The notes: generated by a model from the sequence alone, not told the origin. 64,000 nt of DNA from Rhynchonema sp. JSB1_4 (GCA_030248065.1 JASAMV010008011.1:49693-113692), one strand, 5' to 3'; counted from the first letter of the stretch, positions 15,001 through 25,533 are shown. Translations and numbers: made by a program.

Positions 15001-18000
15001 TCGTCCTTTGTCTGTTATTCACAGCTATGAGGGTTTTGTTGCATTGCATTTTGTTCAAATGACGCATTGTTGTGTAAGTACGTGGCTTGTTAACGAGAAC
15101 AAGACAACGTGGTGGCGGAGAAAAATCTAACCAAAAATGTACATCCGGTTGGTACAGTTCCGGGTGCAATTCTAGGCTGAAAGTTGAAGTCGCGTGCACG
15201 CGACTTCCTAGTGCTAAAACATAGGGAGCGCACGCCAGCGCACGCGCAAAACTTCGCGTGCACGCGAAGTTACTTCGACTTTTGCCTATACTTTGCACTG
15301 TTGCGCACGCGCATGCACGCGACTTCAACTTTCAGCCTAGAATTGCACCCGGTACTGTACCATACTTCATTACATCAGATTCGGTCGACGATTACTGCAA
15401 GTGTGTGGGTCCAATCTGAAAATATAAAGCTATATTCACAGTCTGTGCACTGCAGTGCTTAATTTGCACCTGCTCTCCCGCAGACAAAGAAACAACGCGT
15501 TGAAAGAAGGCGAATATATTTGTCTTTGGTTGTTTCTGTCTTGCTACATATTGGTCACTGAAGACATTGTTTTGTCCCATTTTGCCTGCAGTCAGATATG
15601 GGAATCGGAATATCATTGAATTTCATTTCATTAAAAACCCGTGATTTTTTAGGTAAATTTCCCAAAACTTCTCGCGATTCTGCAAAAGTCGGGTCGAAAA
15701 AAATGGGCCGGACCGGGCCGACTTTTTTCAAGTCGGGCCGGACCGGACTTCCCGGCCCGAACTGGCGGGCCGGGCCGACCCAGGACCTCGTCGGGCCGGG
15801 CCGGGCTGAGATAACCCAGCCCGATTCCCACCTGTGCCCGCAATTGTACTGAAGGGAGATTGATAATAATAATCATTTGATCCATGGTCGTTACTTTGAC
15901 CCGACCGTTGCTATGCATCCTGTTGTACTAACGAGCGACCATGCAAAACGTGTGAAAATCATCAAAATCGAAAAGTCTGACACAAACGGCAAAAAAAGTT
16001 GAGGGTCACCACAGTTGAGCGAGCTTTTGTCGAAACTTATCAGCGGTGGGAAGTCGGTCTTTGATCGCTTCAATAGCGTGATAAACGGGCTTTTTTACCT
16101 GCTTAATAGTAAAGCGCTATACCTCAAGACCAATGTATGCCTGGTAATACTAGCGCACGGGTTGCTTGTGGCTGTGCAGCGCTTGCACAAAGCGAGGTTT
16201 AACCAAAGGTTGCGGTGTTGTGCCACAAGTTGTGGCACGCATTACGCGTTTGATTACTGTTGCGGGTTTCGGCTCCTGCGGTCTAACGCTTTGGTTTGCG
16301 CCCGGAGCCACGTCAAAGACGAAGCACACAGTCTGCAGACCCCAAAAGCACCAGAATGCCCCAGACCGAATTATACGTAGGTCGACTGAAACATACATAA
16401 GTAAGGTGCTGCCAGTGATCGATTTGGTACAGAGCGCACGCGTTGCTTGTGGCTGTGCTGTGTTTGCACAAGCAATTACAGTTACGTTTCAAGCCACCTT
16501 TTTGTCTGACGAGCTCATCACCAAATCGAATACACCAGGTGGCCAATATGCATTGAGCTTGCTTTATACATACAGACAGAATCAGACATGAAAAAGCTCA
16601 TATCGAAAACTGAAAGCCTTGTCTGAGCTACTTTGTATCTTTCGAACGTGTGATTGTAAACTTTTGGGGTCCATAGTTGCGACCAGCTGCATCAAACTTG
16701 GTGATCGGTCCGGCCCATCGCGATCTTCTTCACGAGAGTGCTTGCAAGGGTCTTTCGTGATTTTGGTGCCACTCGTTTCGACCAGCATTTTTGTGCACCA
16801 ATACACTGCGCAGTACAATACCGAGCTGGAACGTTGGCGTCGTCTGCCCGCGTCCGCGTCACATCAATGCATTTGACCGCCTCGGCACTGTGCACCGATT
16901 GCACCAGGATTAGGCTCAGACTAATGGCTCGGTCACAATTGCAAAAATCGTTGAGTTTTACACGTCGCGAACCTTTGTAAGCAGCAAAAGTCGGCGACGC
17001 AGTTGCAAAAGTTGCAGACTTCTTTTTCATTTTGACGAGACTCTTGCATGCGTCGCCGGTTATTGGGTGCTCCGTGTAGTTGGCGTTTCCAAAACAGTAA
17101 TAATAAAAGTTGCAATCTGATCGGTGTTTTGAAAGTCCGAAAAATGAGCGAACGCGAAATGTGCGACCTGACCACCTACTTGGGTCTATGTCATCTATGG
17201 GTCTGTGTAATATGGGGGATTGCGCTGGGGGTCGTGTTGAAGTGTATTCCTAATGAATGCTAATGTAATCCAGCGATGACAAAAACAGGGGGCTAGATTT
17301 TTCTGCACCAGACCCGAAGATCCTATCATAGCCAGACTTAAAAAAATGTTTTTTTCAACAAAAAATAAGGTGTGTGGTACTGTATTTTATTACACCAGTA
17401 TCGAATGCAAACACAACATTGCAGTCCAGCTGCCCATTTTGTTAACAAATCGTGGCATTTTCAATCACCGTAGTTTGGTGCCATGTTCACCTGCAATAAA
17501 GTGGACATAGAGACGGAACTTCTGCAGCTTGATATTGTAAAAATAAAAATCTCTTGAATACGCAAATGCACAGTGGCAAAGAGAAAATATCAGTCTTTCT
17601 TTACCGATTGCAGTCTACTCAACCTTGCCAAAAAATGTCTCGACTCCGAATTCCGCCAGTACATCCGATCACAGGGCTATACGTTGCGAATATTCAGATT
17701 GGTGGACGACGCGTATAAGAATCCGGTCAGTTTGTTTATGTTCCATAACAAAACGTTAGGAATGTTTTGGGGAATTTGGGTTGAGAAAGTTAAAATTCCG
17801 TCGACATACGATACGGAACAAACAGTTGCAAACTTGAAAACATGTGACAAAGTTGAACTCGCAAAATTATTGGGCCAACAGCCGGCAAGAAAACGTCTGC
17901 AGAGACAATTGTCGCTTGTGTTTTGTATTTTTCTGTTAGGTACCGGTCTGGGGTCACAAAACTCCAATCGGCTAGTACGAAAATTCGGCTTCATATCTGT

Positions 18001-21000
18001 GATGTAAATTGTTCGTTAATTTTAAAATTCGTCGTTTTTGTAGAGGCGGATTAAATTAATTGATGTTTTTACATTTCAGTCGCTCGCCCTGATGACCTCC
18101 TATGTGTTCTATGTGTTGAGTCGTGCGAAAATCGGCATTGCGATCGACGAACATACGCTGTATCTGATTATACAGTTGATGAAATCACAGTTGGTGATTA
18201 TTTGCAAATTTGTTTTTGTTTATTTGATCTTATTTTTTTCAGGTGATGTGTGAAAAAAGCAACCCAATATTTCATGCTCCACTTTTATGCGTGTATTGAA
18301 ACATTTCAAACTCGGATTATGTAGTTTTGTAGTTTCCGAGTCAAAGTTGTTGTCAACAAATTTGGTGTTTGGTACCGCACGTTTTTTTCTCAGACTTAGG
18401 CTTAGACATAGTTTTAGGTTTACCGCAATGCACACCGCACCTGCGGCGTCAGTTTTTTTTTGAGAATTCGACTCATTATTATGAGGTCACAATGTGTTTG
18501 TTCTTTTTTATTCTATTTTTTCAGACCGCCCAGCCCCACCGACCCCACGCACAAGGATTACATGAAATATCGCAAAAATATCTGGTCAACATTGCAAGAA
18601 TGGCAGAACGCCTGGAAAACAACGCTCGCCGAAGCCGGCCAGAGCGGCGCTTCGTTGCAGTGCGATGTCACTGAGGATAATTTATCGGTTACTTAGTTTA
18701 TAGTTTACGTGAAACATCGCTCGGCTTGTTTGGATGAGTTGCTTTGTTGCGGTGTCAAATGTCGATGTTTGGACGGCAATATTTTTGTTTCTTAACATTG
18801 AAAAACTTTTTTAACCTTTTTTTCAGGCAAGTTTCCTGGTAACCGAGTCGTTGGTTTGGATCAGTGCGCACAGAAACGAACAGTGGTTCAAGAAGGGCAT
18901 TCGGAATTTCGGCGGGCTCGAATTTATGGTCGCACAAGGTTGGTATTTTTGGGATTGGTTACTGCTTGTCTGTTTAATGATGGATCTTGGTGTTTTGGTG
19001 CATTGTTCGCCTGTGAGGAGACAGGTCAAGGCAGTTAGAAAACCACATTGCTGTTCAATATATATTAGATGCTAATAATTCGAAGGTTATGCCACAGTTG
19101 GTGATCGGATAGGTTGCCATTTCGTGATTCAATAGACGCTCTGTTCTAATTTCAACCAACGCAACATTTGCCTATATTATCAGCCGTGGAAAAATTGTTT
19201 TACGACGCGTTGTCAGTCACGGTTTATATTCGCTGGTTTTTCAACTAGTTTGGTGTTGTTGTCGAGTCCATGTCGGCTTCCACCAATCCCACCATAAAAT
19301 AAAAATAAAACGAAAGAGAAAATCTCAAAATTTCCAGTCGCCGCAATCGTCGACGACATTCCGTCGAAACGCAGTTCGTGGGTGCCACAATCAGCCGAAC
19401 ATCTGAAATTGCTCGAACGGTACCTGAGAATCATCGAATCGGTGACGCTGCTGAATGATGAAAACCGCGCGTTTCTCATCACGCACAAGGAATCGTCTTT
19501 GTTGAAACGATGCGCGACGTTAGTGGCTGGATTTTATAATTGGAGCTTTTGCTTGTGTTTTTTTTGCACGGATGAAAATGTTGGCATCAAAAACGCTTGC
19601 TGAGGTATAAGCGTTTTGTTTCGATGTGAATCATTGGTCGGCATAAAAAATCCCGAAACGAAAAAGCCCGAAAGGCGAAGATCCTAAAAAAATCGGGCTT
19701 CCCTATACTTATGCACTACGGTTCTTTACCGTTTCTTTTGTTCTTTTCGGGTTTTTTCTTTTTTTTTCACGAAATATAAAAACCGGTATTTCGGCCGGTA
19801 TAAGATCGTCATCAAAGTACCGCTGCTAATCAAGTATTAATCCTTAACATGTGAAATATTTCCTTCCATCTTGGCTGATTTGTTTCGTCCATATCAATTC
19901 TGACCCATTCAATGCACTTAGCACCGCTGGGAATTGCTGTGAGATCAGTGAGAGGGTTGCCAGCCCTTTTCTCTGGGGCCAGCCTTAATTATGCGCAGAC
20001 CTAGAAATTTAGCCTAGGGTAGGATTTTCAATCACGAAATTCGTTATAAATATCGACTTTCTTCATATGAACACGATCGTGCGTGGGATGGAATTCTACT
20101 GCTGAGAAAATAAAAATAATAGAGGTAATAGCTTGAAAACACAACTGAAACTCACACCAAAGTCTGGCATTTGGATGTTCCTCGTTTTAGGCGGCATTTT
20201 GAATCCACACATCATCATAGAAAGCGGCTCATGATATTCCATTCCATCTTCAGTCTGCTGCGTGTGTGCCACGATGTGATTATCGATTTGTCCACCAAAC
20301 CGACGTGTTCTGACGACGTTGTGCTGGCGAAATTTATTCGCACCACAAAACTGGTCATACGCGTGTTGTGCAATCTGTCACACAATAATGGTACGGGCTG
20401 GTTTTTGTTGGATTTTTTAGATTAATTTTTGCCTCTGGTTTGTTGGATTTTGGATTAATTTTTGCTTCTGTATTTGACAGCTGTCCTTGCCGAGTGAGCG
20501 TGAGGTTGAGACTTAAGTTATTCAGTCAATCAATCGATCTGCCGGGGGGCGGGTTGTTTCAATGCAGCACTCGCCCAATTACCGAATCCGGAAGCCGTTC
20601 TGATGATAATTTTGTATTACCACGTGCGTATGAACAGTAACGATCAAAACGTGGCGTATGGAAATATTGCCTGTAGAGACTGATGCTCTACTGCCTAGTT
20701 TATTAATTTCGAATATCGAATAGAAATAACCTTTTGATATCGAATGCCCCATACCTATTCACGACACAGCCGCAAGGTTTGATCCAGTTAACTCATGTTT
20801 TTTTTCAGAATTGTGCTGCGAACGTCTGGGCGCATTGGACGGCTTCCTGCGCACCTGTATGGCCTGTATCAGTCACATTGCGAGAGTGTGTGTGCCCGCA
20901 CATGAACGATTTGATCTGTTGGTGTTGGTGAGTGTCCGTAGCCCAGTGATGTGTGTTTTGGATTATGTAGGGGACTGGCGATGCCGAAGAGTTCGGTTCG

Positions 21001-24000
21001 AACCCGCTCGGTGCGACTGTGCTTCAGGGTTATTTTATTTCAAAATCGGCTGGTTGCAATTGCTGCTAAATTTTCAATGTTTACTTTAGTCGCAAATTTT
21101 TGAAAGCCAATTTTCAGTTTTTTTGTGGTGCTTTCAACCCCCGTTTATCGAGTATCATCTGAAGATAATACCTTGGAACTTCGGATTTAAACAAAGTGGA
21201 TCGCAGCATGCGCGAAATTTTGGCAGTTTCTGCACGTGCGCCCACTAAATATCATTGTTGGAAAGGGGTATCCTAAACGCGCGAGGTGCGCAATTTTTGC
21301 AGCGTTTGAGGAGTTTGGAAGAATTTCTGCGATTTGGTGGGTTGTACCAACGTTTTATCGTCTTCTGTCCGAAGAAGAACCACTTTCTAGAACGAAATAA
21401 GATTTTCAACCAATAAAGTGCTTGAAGGTTACATCGACATCCACAGTCTGCCACAATTCGCGAAGAATGATCTTTACAAAGTGATGCGCGAACCGCAAAT
21501 TTTAATTTTGTTTTTTCTTGTTCAGACGCCAAAAAAGTCAAGTTGGGATAGCTTTGATCTGGTCGATATTCTTGCGACTAAGCCCTGAAATTTTTGTAGC
21601 AAAAACGCTATGCTGCACTTAGTTCAGGAATTATGTTTTGAATTTATTTTTTTGACCAGAGAAAGTAACAAGACAACCAAATCGCCCGGTTTCGGGCACA
21701 AATAGATATTCTGGCACCGAAACATTTGGCATCTGGGCCGTTTTTGACTGAAATCTATACTCTGACATGACAATATTTTTGGGAGAACCTTTTCAAACGT
21801 GTTGCCTGATCCGTAAAGCGCACGCAACCGGCGGAGTCAGATGAGTTTCGTAGGATTTCACAAATCACTACGTTAGACTTGTGTGTTGAGCGGCTGGCAG
21901 TCACACGTGACGGCTGCAGTTAATAAAGGCAACGTGTTTGAAAAGTTTCTCCCAAGAGTATTGTCAGCGTATACACAGTAGGATTTTGCGCAATTTGAGA
22001 AAATACATTACTACATAATTTATCACATCACGTATCGGTTTCACCGGTTTTACGGTTTTACTCTGCATAGTCACTTTCGTAAACATCAACAATTCTGTAA
22101 AACCTAACACAACCATGCAGTCCCGTTCCCGTTTGTCTGATGTTTCACACCAACTATATAATCCTTGTAGCTGCTGGGTTTCGTGTGCAACATAGTCGAA
22201 CATTCGAATACAAATCGACATCGATTGATTGGGATCACGCTGCCGTGGACTGATTACGAACAACAAGCAACGACCGGGGCTGGGAAGGGACGGACGAACA
22301 AACCAATGAAACTGCCAGCTATGGCTGTGCTGGCAAAGGTATGTATAAGTAACACAACACAAACACGATCTCGGTTTCGGACACAAAACGAATAGAAAGA
22401 GAAAGACCCCATGCGCGACGTTGTATTCCACAACATGTAACATTTGCCACATTAGTAGCCACGTCTGAATGTCTTACTATTGTGCCACCTCCGACATCGG
22501 GCTCGTGTTGACGTAGTGTTACTATACCATATGTGTTTTGGTGTACCATATCCTGTGTCCGTTTGGTGCGTTTGCACCGACTGAGTCCTTATGTTGTGCC
22601 CGGCCAGGTTGGAACAGTAGTTCCCAGAGCTTCCACGTACAAATGTCAGCTCTATAGTGGCCGAAGTCAAACTTTGTGATCGTTTCTGGTTTGCCCATCT
22701 CGTAACACTAATCGGGTCAGTTCGGCCCCATTTTGCGTAACTTTTATGTGTCAGCAATATTTCGAGCGTTAGGGCCAGTAATTCGACCGACCAGGTCAGC
22801 AACATGCGTGATTTGATGAAAAGATTTGACGCGGTGCGATTTTGACGACATTACCATAATTGTAGATTTTGAATAATTGTTTGTTTTTGCGATTTTGACA
22901 ATTGTGAAGATAGATTTGACGCCCATGTTTTGTAGATGTTCGTTCTGCACGACGTGGCCGCCCGCCGGATGGACGAAGAAGTGGATGAAGAGATTGATTT
23001 GGATCGAGTGGGCACGCCGTCTCCATCGGATTCGGGCGATGAAGATGACGACAGTGGTGATGATGGACAGACAACCGGTGACGCCAGAAGGCCGACAGCC
23101 AAGGATCGGAAACAGCAAAAGTGCGTTGGATCGGTTGTTGTTGTTGGGTTGGCTGGAATGGAATCCAGTGGTGCGTGTATCTGCTGGCACTATTAGTGCC
23201 CAGTGGAAAAAAACGTTTTTTTTTCTGGTAAAAAAACGGGAAAAACGTTCTTTTCTGTTTTTTTTCCGGAGCGATGAATTGGTGCAATTCCAGAATGTTT
23301 GTGCTACTGGATCAGACGCTGAGCAACCAAGTGCAAGGGATGTACTTGGATTGGAAGACGTATTTCACTTCTTTCAAATTTGCAACTTTTTGATAATAGC
23401 TGGTTTATGTGATACTACAGTTGGAAATGATGAATGCACTCAGGATTATGAGGAAGAGTGGTTCTGAAACACTGGTCTTGTGTAGAATTCGTGTGATCGT
23501 GAATTTTAGCACAGCAACCCATTAAGGTGCCTCTTCATGATCATAGGGCCTCACTTTATGGAATTTTTTTTTCAAATGCTAGTGTTGGTTCAACATTTAT
23601 TTTTCTTTGTTTTATTTTACGAGGGAGTTAGAAATCAAACCGACCTTACACTCCCATTGTTCGACTTTATGGCAACAGTGAAACATTTTTTCGCTCAACA
23701 AGTTTTGGATCGAACGGTCAATGCAAAATTTTTAATCACCACAACTGCCAGCAAAATGGCATAAAATAATGAGATCACGAATTATTCAATTGCAGAGAGC
23801 AGAAACCCATGTCGGAACAGGATATTGCGCACGCGCTACAATCGATAATGGGCAAAGCCGGAGCACACATGGAGGATTGTATGTCGGCATCGTACATTGC
23901 TTTGTTGATCGGATGTGTGCTGCAACAGAATGAGGTGTGTGATTAAGGGCCACCTTGCTAGATCAGGGCGCTTAATGTCAATTGTTTTTTTTATTTTGTC

Positions 24001-24712
24001 GCGCGAAAATGGTTGGTTGGTGTTTTTTTGTTAATTTTCGTGATCTTGAGCGAGCGTCAGACTTGTACATATTAATCGCACAATGACCATATAAGAATCC
24101 ATTCGAAACCACCTTGACTTTCAGGATTTCATAAGTGCACGTTACCACGCATTGTCAATTTGAATTTTCTGGCTTGTCAATTCAGGAAAAATTTTGGATG
24201 GGTTCTCATATAGTGATTGTGAGATGCAAGTCTATACTGTTGGGCCTGTTTTCACCAATGTTTATGTCAAGAATGAAACATTTTGTTGTGAAGATGATAG
24301 AACTTTATGTGCAATTTGCTCAGTGCGCAAATGTGAAAATCTGAAATTTGCATGACCATTTCTGTTTGAGCGTAAGTAGCTCCTCGAAAATAACGCGTCT
24401 GAGAATTAGGTATGCGATTTTCACCTTATCTTTTCAGGATGCCTTCGACACCGTGCGAGAGCACATACCCGATGGTGACATGAAACCGATGTTGGCCCAG
24501 TTGAAACAATTTCACGAATTCATGGAAATGACGGTTGGGGTTTTATTTATTTTTGGGTTTTTTCGTTTCTGACTGTCTTTATTTTTTTGTTATAATATTT
24601 TTCCTTAAGTAAATAAACTAAAGTAAATAAACTTTTCCAGAATAAAGTGGGCGACTCGAGCCTGGAGTCCATCACGAAAGTGATCGATCTACTCAAGACC
24701 TTTGACGAGTGA
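1..24712 (+). CDS. WAPL: WAPL cohesin-release factor (C-terminal 696 residues)
   Basis: Exons read as 1-64, 138-210, 568-701, 2735-2898, 17614-17725, 18080-18189, 18525-18687, 18827-18938, 19338-19518, 20191-20390, 20809-20927, 22171-22338, 22936-23120, 23796-23934, 24438-24533 and 24641-24712. All phases join to one frame of 697 codons ending in TGA. The product is the armadillo-like WAPL domain that releases cohesin from chromatin with PDS5. Diagnostic stretches are HHVKDAHQCHEVGEAEQYKD, NLAKKCLDSEFRQYIRSQGY, EQWFKKGIRNFGGLEF, the ERFDLLVL block followed by NIVEHSNTNRHRL, and MEDCMSASYIALLIGC. An acidic insert (exon 22936-23120, EEVDEEIDLD and DSGDEDDDSGDD) lies in the last third. The N-terminus, including any PDS5-binding motifs, lies off the left edge. 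A 14.7-kb intron splits HNVRC/L from the next helix and hosts an antisense receptor gene. Family assignment is firm; exact ends of poorly conserved exons (18525-18687) are less so. Confidence 0.93.
791..1178. repeat. Foldback element, CAGTGTAGTTCC family
   Basis: Bounded by CAGTGTAGTTCCTGG and its complement CCAGGAACTACACTG. The interior repeats AGGTACACTAATTTCCCC near both ends and the paired phrase CCTAAAATGGGCATTTT. It has no ORF of note and sits in a WAPL intron. Two relatives with CGCCGC in place of the TTTCCCC spacer lie in the palindrome arms at about 10693-11090 and 12245-12640. Confidence 0.8.
1244..1304. repeat. 61-base near-perfect palindrome
   Basis: Two 30-base arms around a single central C. 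The left arm starts TACAGCTGCCAAGGC and the right arm ends GCCTTGGCAGCTGTA. No mismatch is visible. It lies in the WAPL intron after exon 3. Confidence 0.9.
1709..1993. repeat. Foldback element, CAGTGATGTGGTTGG family
   Basis: Ends are CAGTGATGTGGTTGG and CCAACTACATCACTG. Subterminal CTAGCTTTCTTGCT occurs near both ends in the same orientation, next to a G run on one side. It resembles the other CAGTG-GTGT-GTT elements in the window. Confidence 0.65.
2278..2686. repeat. Foldback element, CAGTGGTGTMGTTGAG family (copy 1)
   Basis: Starts CAGTGGTGTAGTTGAGAAAT and ends AACGACACCACTG. The body is rich in the phrase TTTCCCATACC. A second, nearly identical copy is at 39170-39588 in an XPC intron. 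A decayed third copy, lacking clear ends, is at about 29966-30320 in a STAMBP intron. Confidence 0.85.
3697..4030. repeat. Foldback element, GGCGCCCTCAGTCAT family
   Basis: Ends are GGCGCCCTCAGTCATAGTGG and the complement (ACTATGACTAAGGGCGCCCT). The body repeats GGAAAATGGAAATG in both orientations. A related copy is at 54528-54800. Confidence 0.8.
4339..5035 (+). repeat. Tandem ~355-bp duplication with TATA-like boxes
   Basis: Two head-to-tail copies, about 4339-4680 and 4695-5035. Each has TTTCGTGCTTCAAAGGTGCC immediately before AAAAATATATATAAAGC. About 70-80 bases later comes a well conserved core (GTGAGACGAAGCTGTTCAAA through GACAATTAGCCCAGATAAAT to TCAGCAAAGACATGTCAGAA). The intervening segment diverges, including a poly(A) tract in copy 1. 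Conserved upstream block plus TATA plus conserved downstream core resembles a small-RNA gene layout, but I recognise no known RNA. It may equally be a decayed transposable element. Confidence 0.55.
5341..5806. repeat. Foldback element, CAGGGTTGGGCAAAAAA family
   Basis: Starts CAGGGTTGGGCAAAAAAAC and ends TTTTTTGCCCAACCCTG. The ends recur elsewhere: TTTTTTGCCCAACCCTGAGG at about 3570, CAGGGTTGGTTTAAAAAAAG at 53016, AATCCAACCCTGG at 53768, and GCAGGGTTGGATTAAAAAAA at 47245. This is a widespread family with A/T-only subterminal tracts. Confidence 0.75.
6082..6294. repeat. Hairpin element with GCGTTGCCTGATCC arms
   Basis: Arms of about 90 bases, from CCCAACAACAGCTAATGCAG on the left to its near-complement ending CTGCATTAGCTGTTGTTGG. 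Both include GCGTTGCCTGATCCGC. The same GCGTTGCCTGATCCG phrase occurs inside the TTGGGAGAAAC elements at 21771, 31942 and 32666, so these families share an internal module. Confidence 0.8.
6449..8231 (-). CDS. Srsx-like 7TM chemoreceptor, nested antisense in the WAPL intron
   Basis: Exons on the minus strand: 8231-8115, 7560-7507 and 7324-6449. All junctions are phase 0, giving 348 residues. Donors are GTACGT and GTCGCT; acceptors are CTTCAG and TGTACAG. TM1 is YIIYISQNLVVGVANLLIVL followed by a basic loop (MRHGILRKNKA). TM2 is YIVVGGLALADVLNSAGY. The TM3 end carries the DRLIAVTIPMKY signature in the position of E/DRY. TM7 is MSISNINPFMNIFIYTFRHK, with NPFMNIFIY for NPxxY. This pattern resembles nematode serpentine receptor class sx (rhodopsin-like, G-protein coupled, plasma membrane). 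The ligand is unknown. A 5' non-coding exon may exist: an acceptor (TTCTTTCCAG) lies 19 bases before the ATG. Opposite-strand nesting means it is transcribed against WAPL. The ORF is intact, so it is likely functional. Confidence 0.85.
8555..10025. repeat. 1.47-kb element with ~200-bp terminal inverted repeats
   Basis: The left terminus (about 8562-8760, GGGCTCGGGACCTAACCGTA onward) is the diverged inverse of about 9825-10022. They share the GAGCTCGGGAC-TAACC end, the ATGTTAAG-TCCTTGGAGAT block and the TTCGTTCCAGAAAAAAGG block. The interior (8761-9824) has no convincing ORF, so this is probably a non-autonomous DNA transposon. Its right end abuts the palindrome that starts near 9983. A third copy of the terminus lies at 12898-12943. 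Confidence 0.7.
9983..12943. repeat. ~3-kb palindrome (inverted duplication)
   Basis: The left outer arm 9983-10040 pairs with 12894-12943. The inner arms 10446-11510 and about 11840-12882 are near-identical inverted copies. Each contains a 400-bp foldback element (10693-11090 and 12245-12640) and the same 88-codon shadow ORF. The loop is roughly 11515-11840. The left arm has an extra ~405-base insertion (10041-10445) absent from the right arm. It lies wholly within the WAPL intron. Confidence 0.85.
10147..10373 (+). other. T-free, C/A-rich low-complexity segment
   Basis: About 225 consecutive bases contain essentially no T on the plus strand. C runs and CACAACC-like text alternate with a GC-rich middle (CCCGGGCACC). 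It sits in the arm-specific insertion of the palindrome and matches nothing else in the window. ORFs drawn through it on both strands are compositional artefacts. A sequencing or assembly artefact is as likely as a real element. Confidence 0.7.
13280..14751 (-). pseudogene. Inverted intronic copy of three WAPL exons
   Basis: This is the inverse of 18032-19250. The pairing begins with GCCTCTACAAAAACGACGAA at 14731-14750 against its complement at 18032 and runs past the GACTAGTTGAAAA end near 13285. Inside, on the minus strand, lie intact copies of the WAPL exons encoding SLALMTSYVFYVLSRAKIG (about 14700-14591), PPSPTDPTHKDYMKYRKN (about 14009-13847) and ASFLVTESLVWISAHRNEQW (about 13710-13599). 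Amino-acid text is identical where I compared it, and AG/GT splice borders are kept. An extra ~240 bases (about 14090-14330), ending in TTAGGC-like runs, are absent from the other copy. It is antisense to WAPL, so it cannot be spliced into the same message. Confidence 0.88.
14326..14390 (-). repeat. Short telomere-like TTAGGC/TTAGAC run
   Basis: On the plus strand CTAAGCCTAAGCCTAAAAC and relatives repeat every 6-12 bases, i.e. TTAGGC on the minus strand. Similar runs occur at 47141-47190 (GCCTAAGCGTAGGCCTAAGC) and weakly at 7770-7830 and 60280-60345. TTAGGC is the usual nematode telomere unit, but these are short and imperfect and could be simple repeats. Confidence 0.45.
15151..15361. repeat. 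Palindromic element, GGTACAGTTCCGGGTGC family
   Basis: Ends are GGTACAGTTCCGGGTGCAAT and ATTGCACCCGGTACTGTACC. Inner arms share CTAGGCTGAAAGTTGAAGTC and several GCGTGCACGCG palindromes. It is non-coding and lies in the WAPL intron. Confidence 0.85.
15366..17570. other. Intron stretch without recognised gene
   Basis: There is a G/C-rich simple stretch near 15690-15830 (CGGGCCGGACCGG-type). A pair of diverged direct repeats occurs at about 16155-16200 and 16437-16480 (GCTTGTGGCTGTGC). No ORF carries a domain I recognise and no RNA gene was identified. Confidence 0.5.
21771..21967. repeat. Foldback element, TTGGGAGAAAC family (copy 1)
   Basis: Left end CAATATTTTTGGGAGAACC, right end AAAAGTTTCTCCCAAGAGTA followed by TTGTCAG. 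It contains GCGTTGCCTGATCCGTAAAG. It lies in the WAPL intron 20928-22170. Confidence 0.75.
22351..22522. repeat. Foldback element, GCCAACACGAGCCCGATTTC family (copy 1, diverged)
   Basis: Left AACACAAACACGATCTCGG, right CCACCTCCGACATCGGGCTC then GTGTTGACG. An internal block matches the other copies (GAATAGAAAGAGAAAGACCC and the CAACATGTAACATTTGCC region). It lies in a WAPL intron. Confidence 0.7.
24060..24250. repeat. Foldback element, CGCACAATGACCATATAAGA family
   Basis: Left AATCGCACAATGACCATATA with AGAATCCATTCG. Right TTGGATGGGTTCTCATATAG then TGATTGTGAGATG, the approximate inverse. Single ends of the same family occur at about 5170-5220 and 27800-27840. Confidence 0.6.
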
Positions 24713-25365
24713 CAAAATTTTTAACGATTTTTGCAGTTGTTTTATCGATTGAAGATTTCTTCAGCAGGAAAATAATACTAATCTAAAAGATCCCCAATCT
24801 TCAGTCGATAAAATCCATCTTCCGCTTGAAATTTTGCTGATTTTCTCATTCGGCCGGTGTGAATTTTTCGTTTGATCCTCTTATTTTATTTTGTCGTCAC
24901 CAGATTTTGACTATTTGATCGCTCGCAAAAGTAAAATGTGACATTTTGTGACTTGTGTATGTTGAGAAATGTCGATTTTTCGTTTGTTTGAATCAAGTTG
25001 TTATAGCTCGCTATTCAATCCACTTCGTAGCGTTGTGTCAGTTAATCTATGTTTTTACTGATAAACTTGTGCTTTGCAAACCATAAATGGATCTGCTCTT
25101 TCTGGTATTATTTTTTGTTAAGATCCGTTTTTCGTTTTGGGCTTGAATGATTTTTAACTGAGGCGTTCATGCTTAGCTTGAGTGAATGTTTTTTCTTCCC
25201 TTCGTGATTTGGTCTCTTTCAGACTTTTCTTTTTTTGACTGAAATATGGACGTTACTTTCATTGAGAATCACATCGATATCAGGAGAAAATAATATATAA
25301 TTATCAGTTTTCTTGCTGTTTTTTTTTTCAGTACAGTTCAAATAAAGAGTTTAGTGTCGCATTTT
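24713..25365 (+). other. WAPL 3' UTR region with poly(A) signal
   Basis: No coding sequence is seen here. A near-complementary pair around 24738-24830 (TTATCGATTGAAGATT and its partner AATCTTCAGTCGATAA) can fold into a stem just after the stop codon. AATAAA at 25341-25346 is the only canonical poly(A) signal before the next gene and is taken as the WAPL transcript end. Confidence 0.5.
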
Positions 25366-25502
25366 CCTATTTATTCCGTGTTCGGTTATCAAAATCGGTT
25401 GCCAACCGAAGAAATGTCAGTTTATCTGCCTCGGTGGTTTGCAAATTACTTTTCTGTCCATTTTGGAACACCAATCAGTTGTGTGTCCTACCTAGCTGGT
25501 TG

Positions 25503-25533
25503 ATGTTTCACGCAAACTATAAATGCTTTCCAG
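25503..25533 (+). promoter_or_regulatory. Candidate trans-splice acceptor of STAMBP with conserved upstream motif
   Basis: GATGTTTCACGCAAACTATA precedes AATGCTTTCCAG, and translation starts 9 bases after the AG. The same motif precedes several cis 3' splice sites in the window. With no open frame upstream of the acceptor, a spliced leader or a short unseen 5' exon must supply the message start. Confidence 0.6.

Larger units (their letters stand above)
2899..17613 (+). other. WAPL giant intron (14.7 kb)
   Basis: Donor GTGCGC follows TGTCTCAG and acceptor TTGCAG precedes TCTACTC, joining codon AG|T in frame (R-C-L-S-L-L-N-L-A-K-K-C-L, contiguous in the WAPL family). Contents in order: an inverted-repeat element (3697-4030), a tandem duplication with TATA-like boxes (4339-5035), further foldback elements (5341-5806, 6082-6294), an antisense Srsx-type receptor (8231-6449), a 1.5-kb terminal-repeat element (8555-10025), a 3-kb palindrome (9983-12943), an inverted copy of WAPL exons (13280-14751) and a small palindrome (15151-15361). 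I see no gene in 15366-17570; it holds diverged direct repeats near 16150-16500. Confidence 0.85.

Noticed and set aside
22744..23287. Minus-strand ORFs of 148 and 163 codons
   Set aside because: They lie opposite the acidic WAPL exon 22936-23120 and show no motif.
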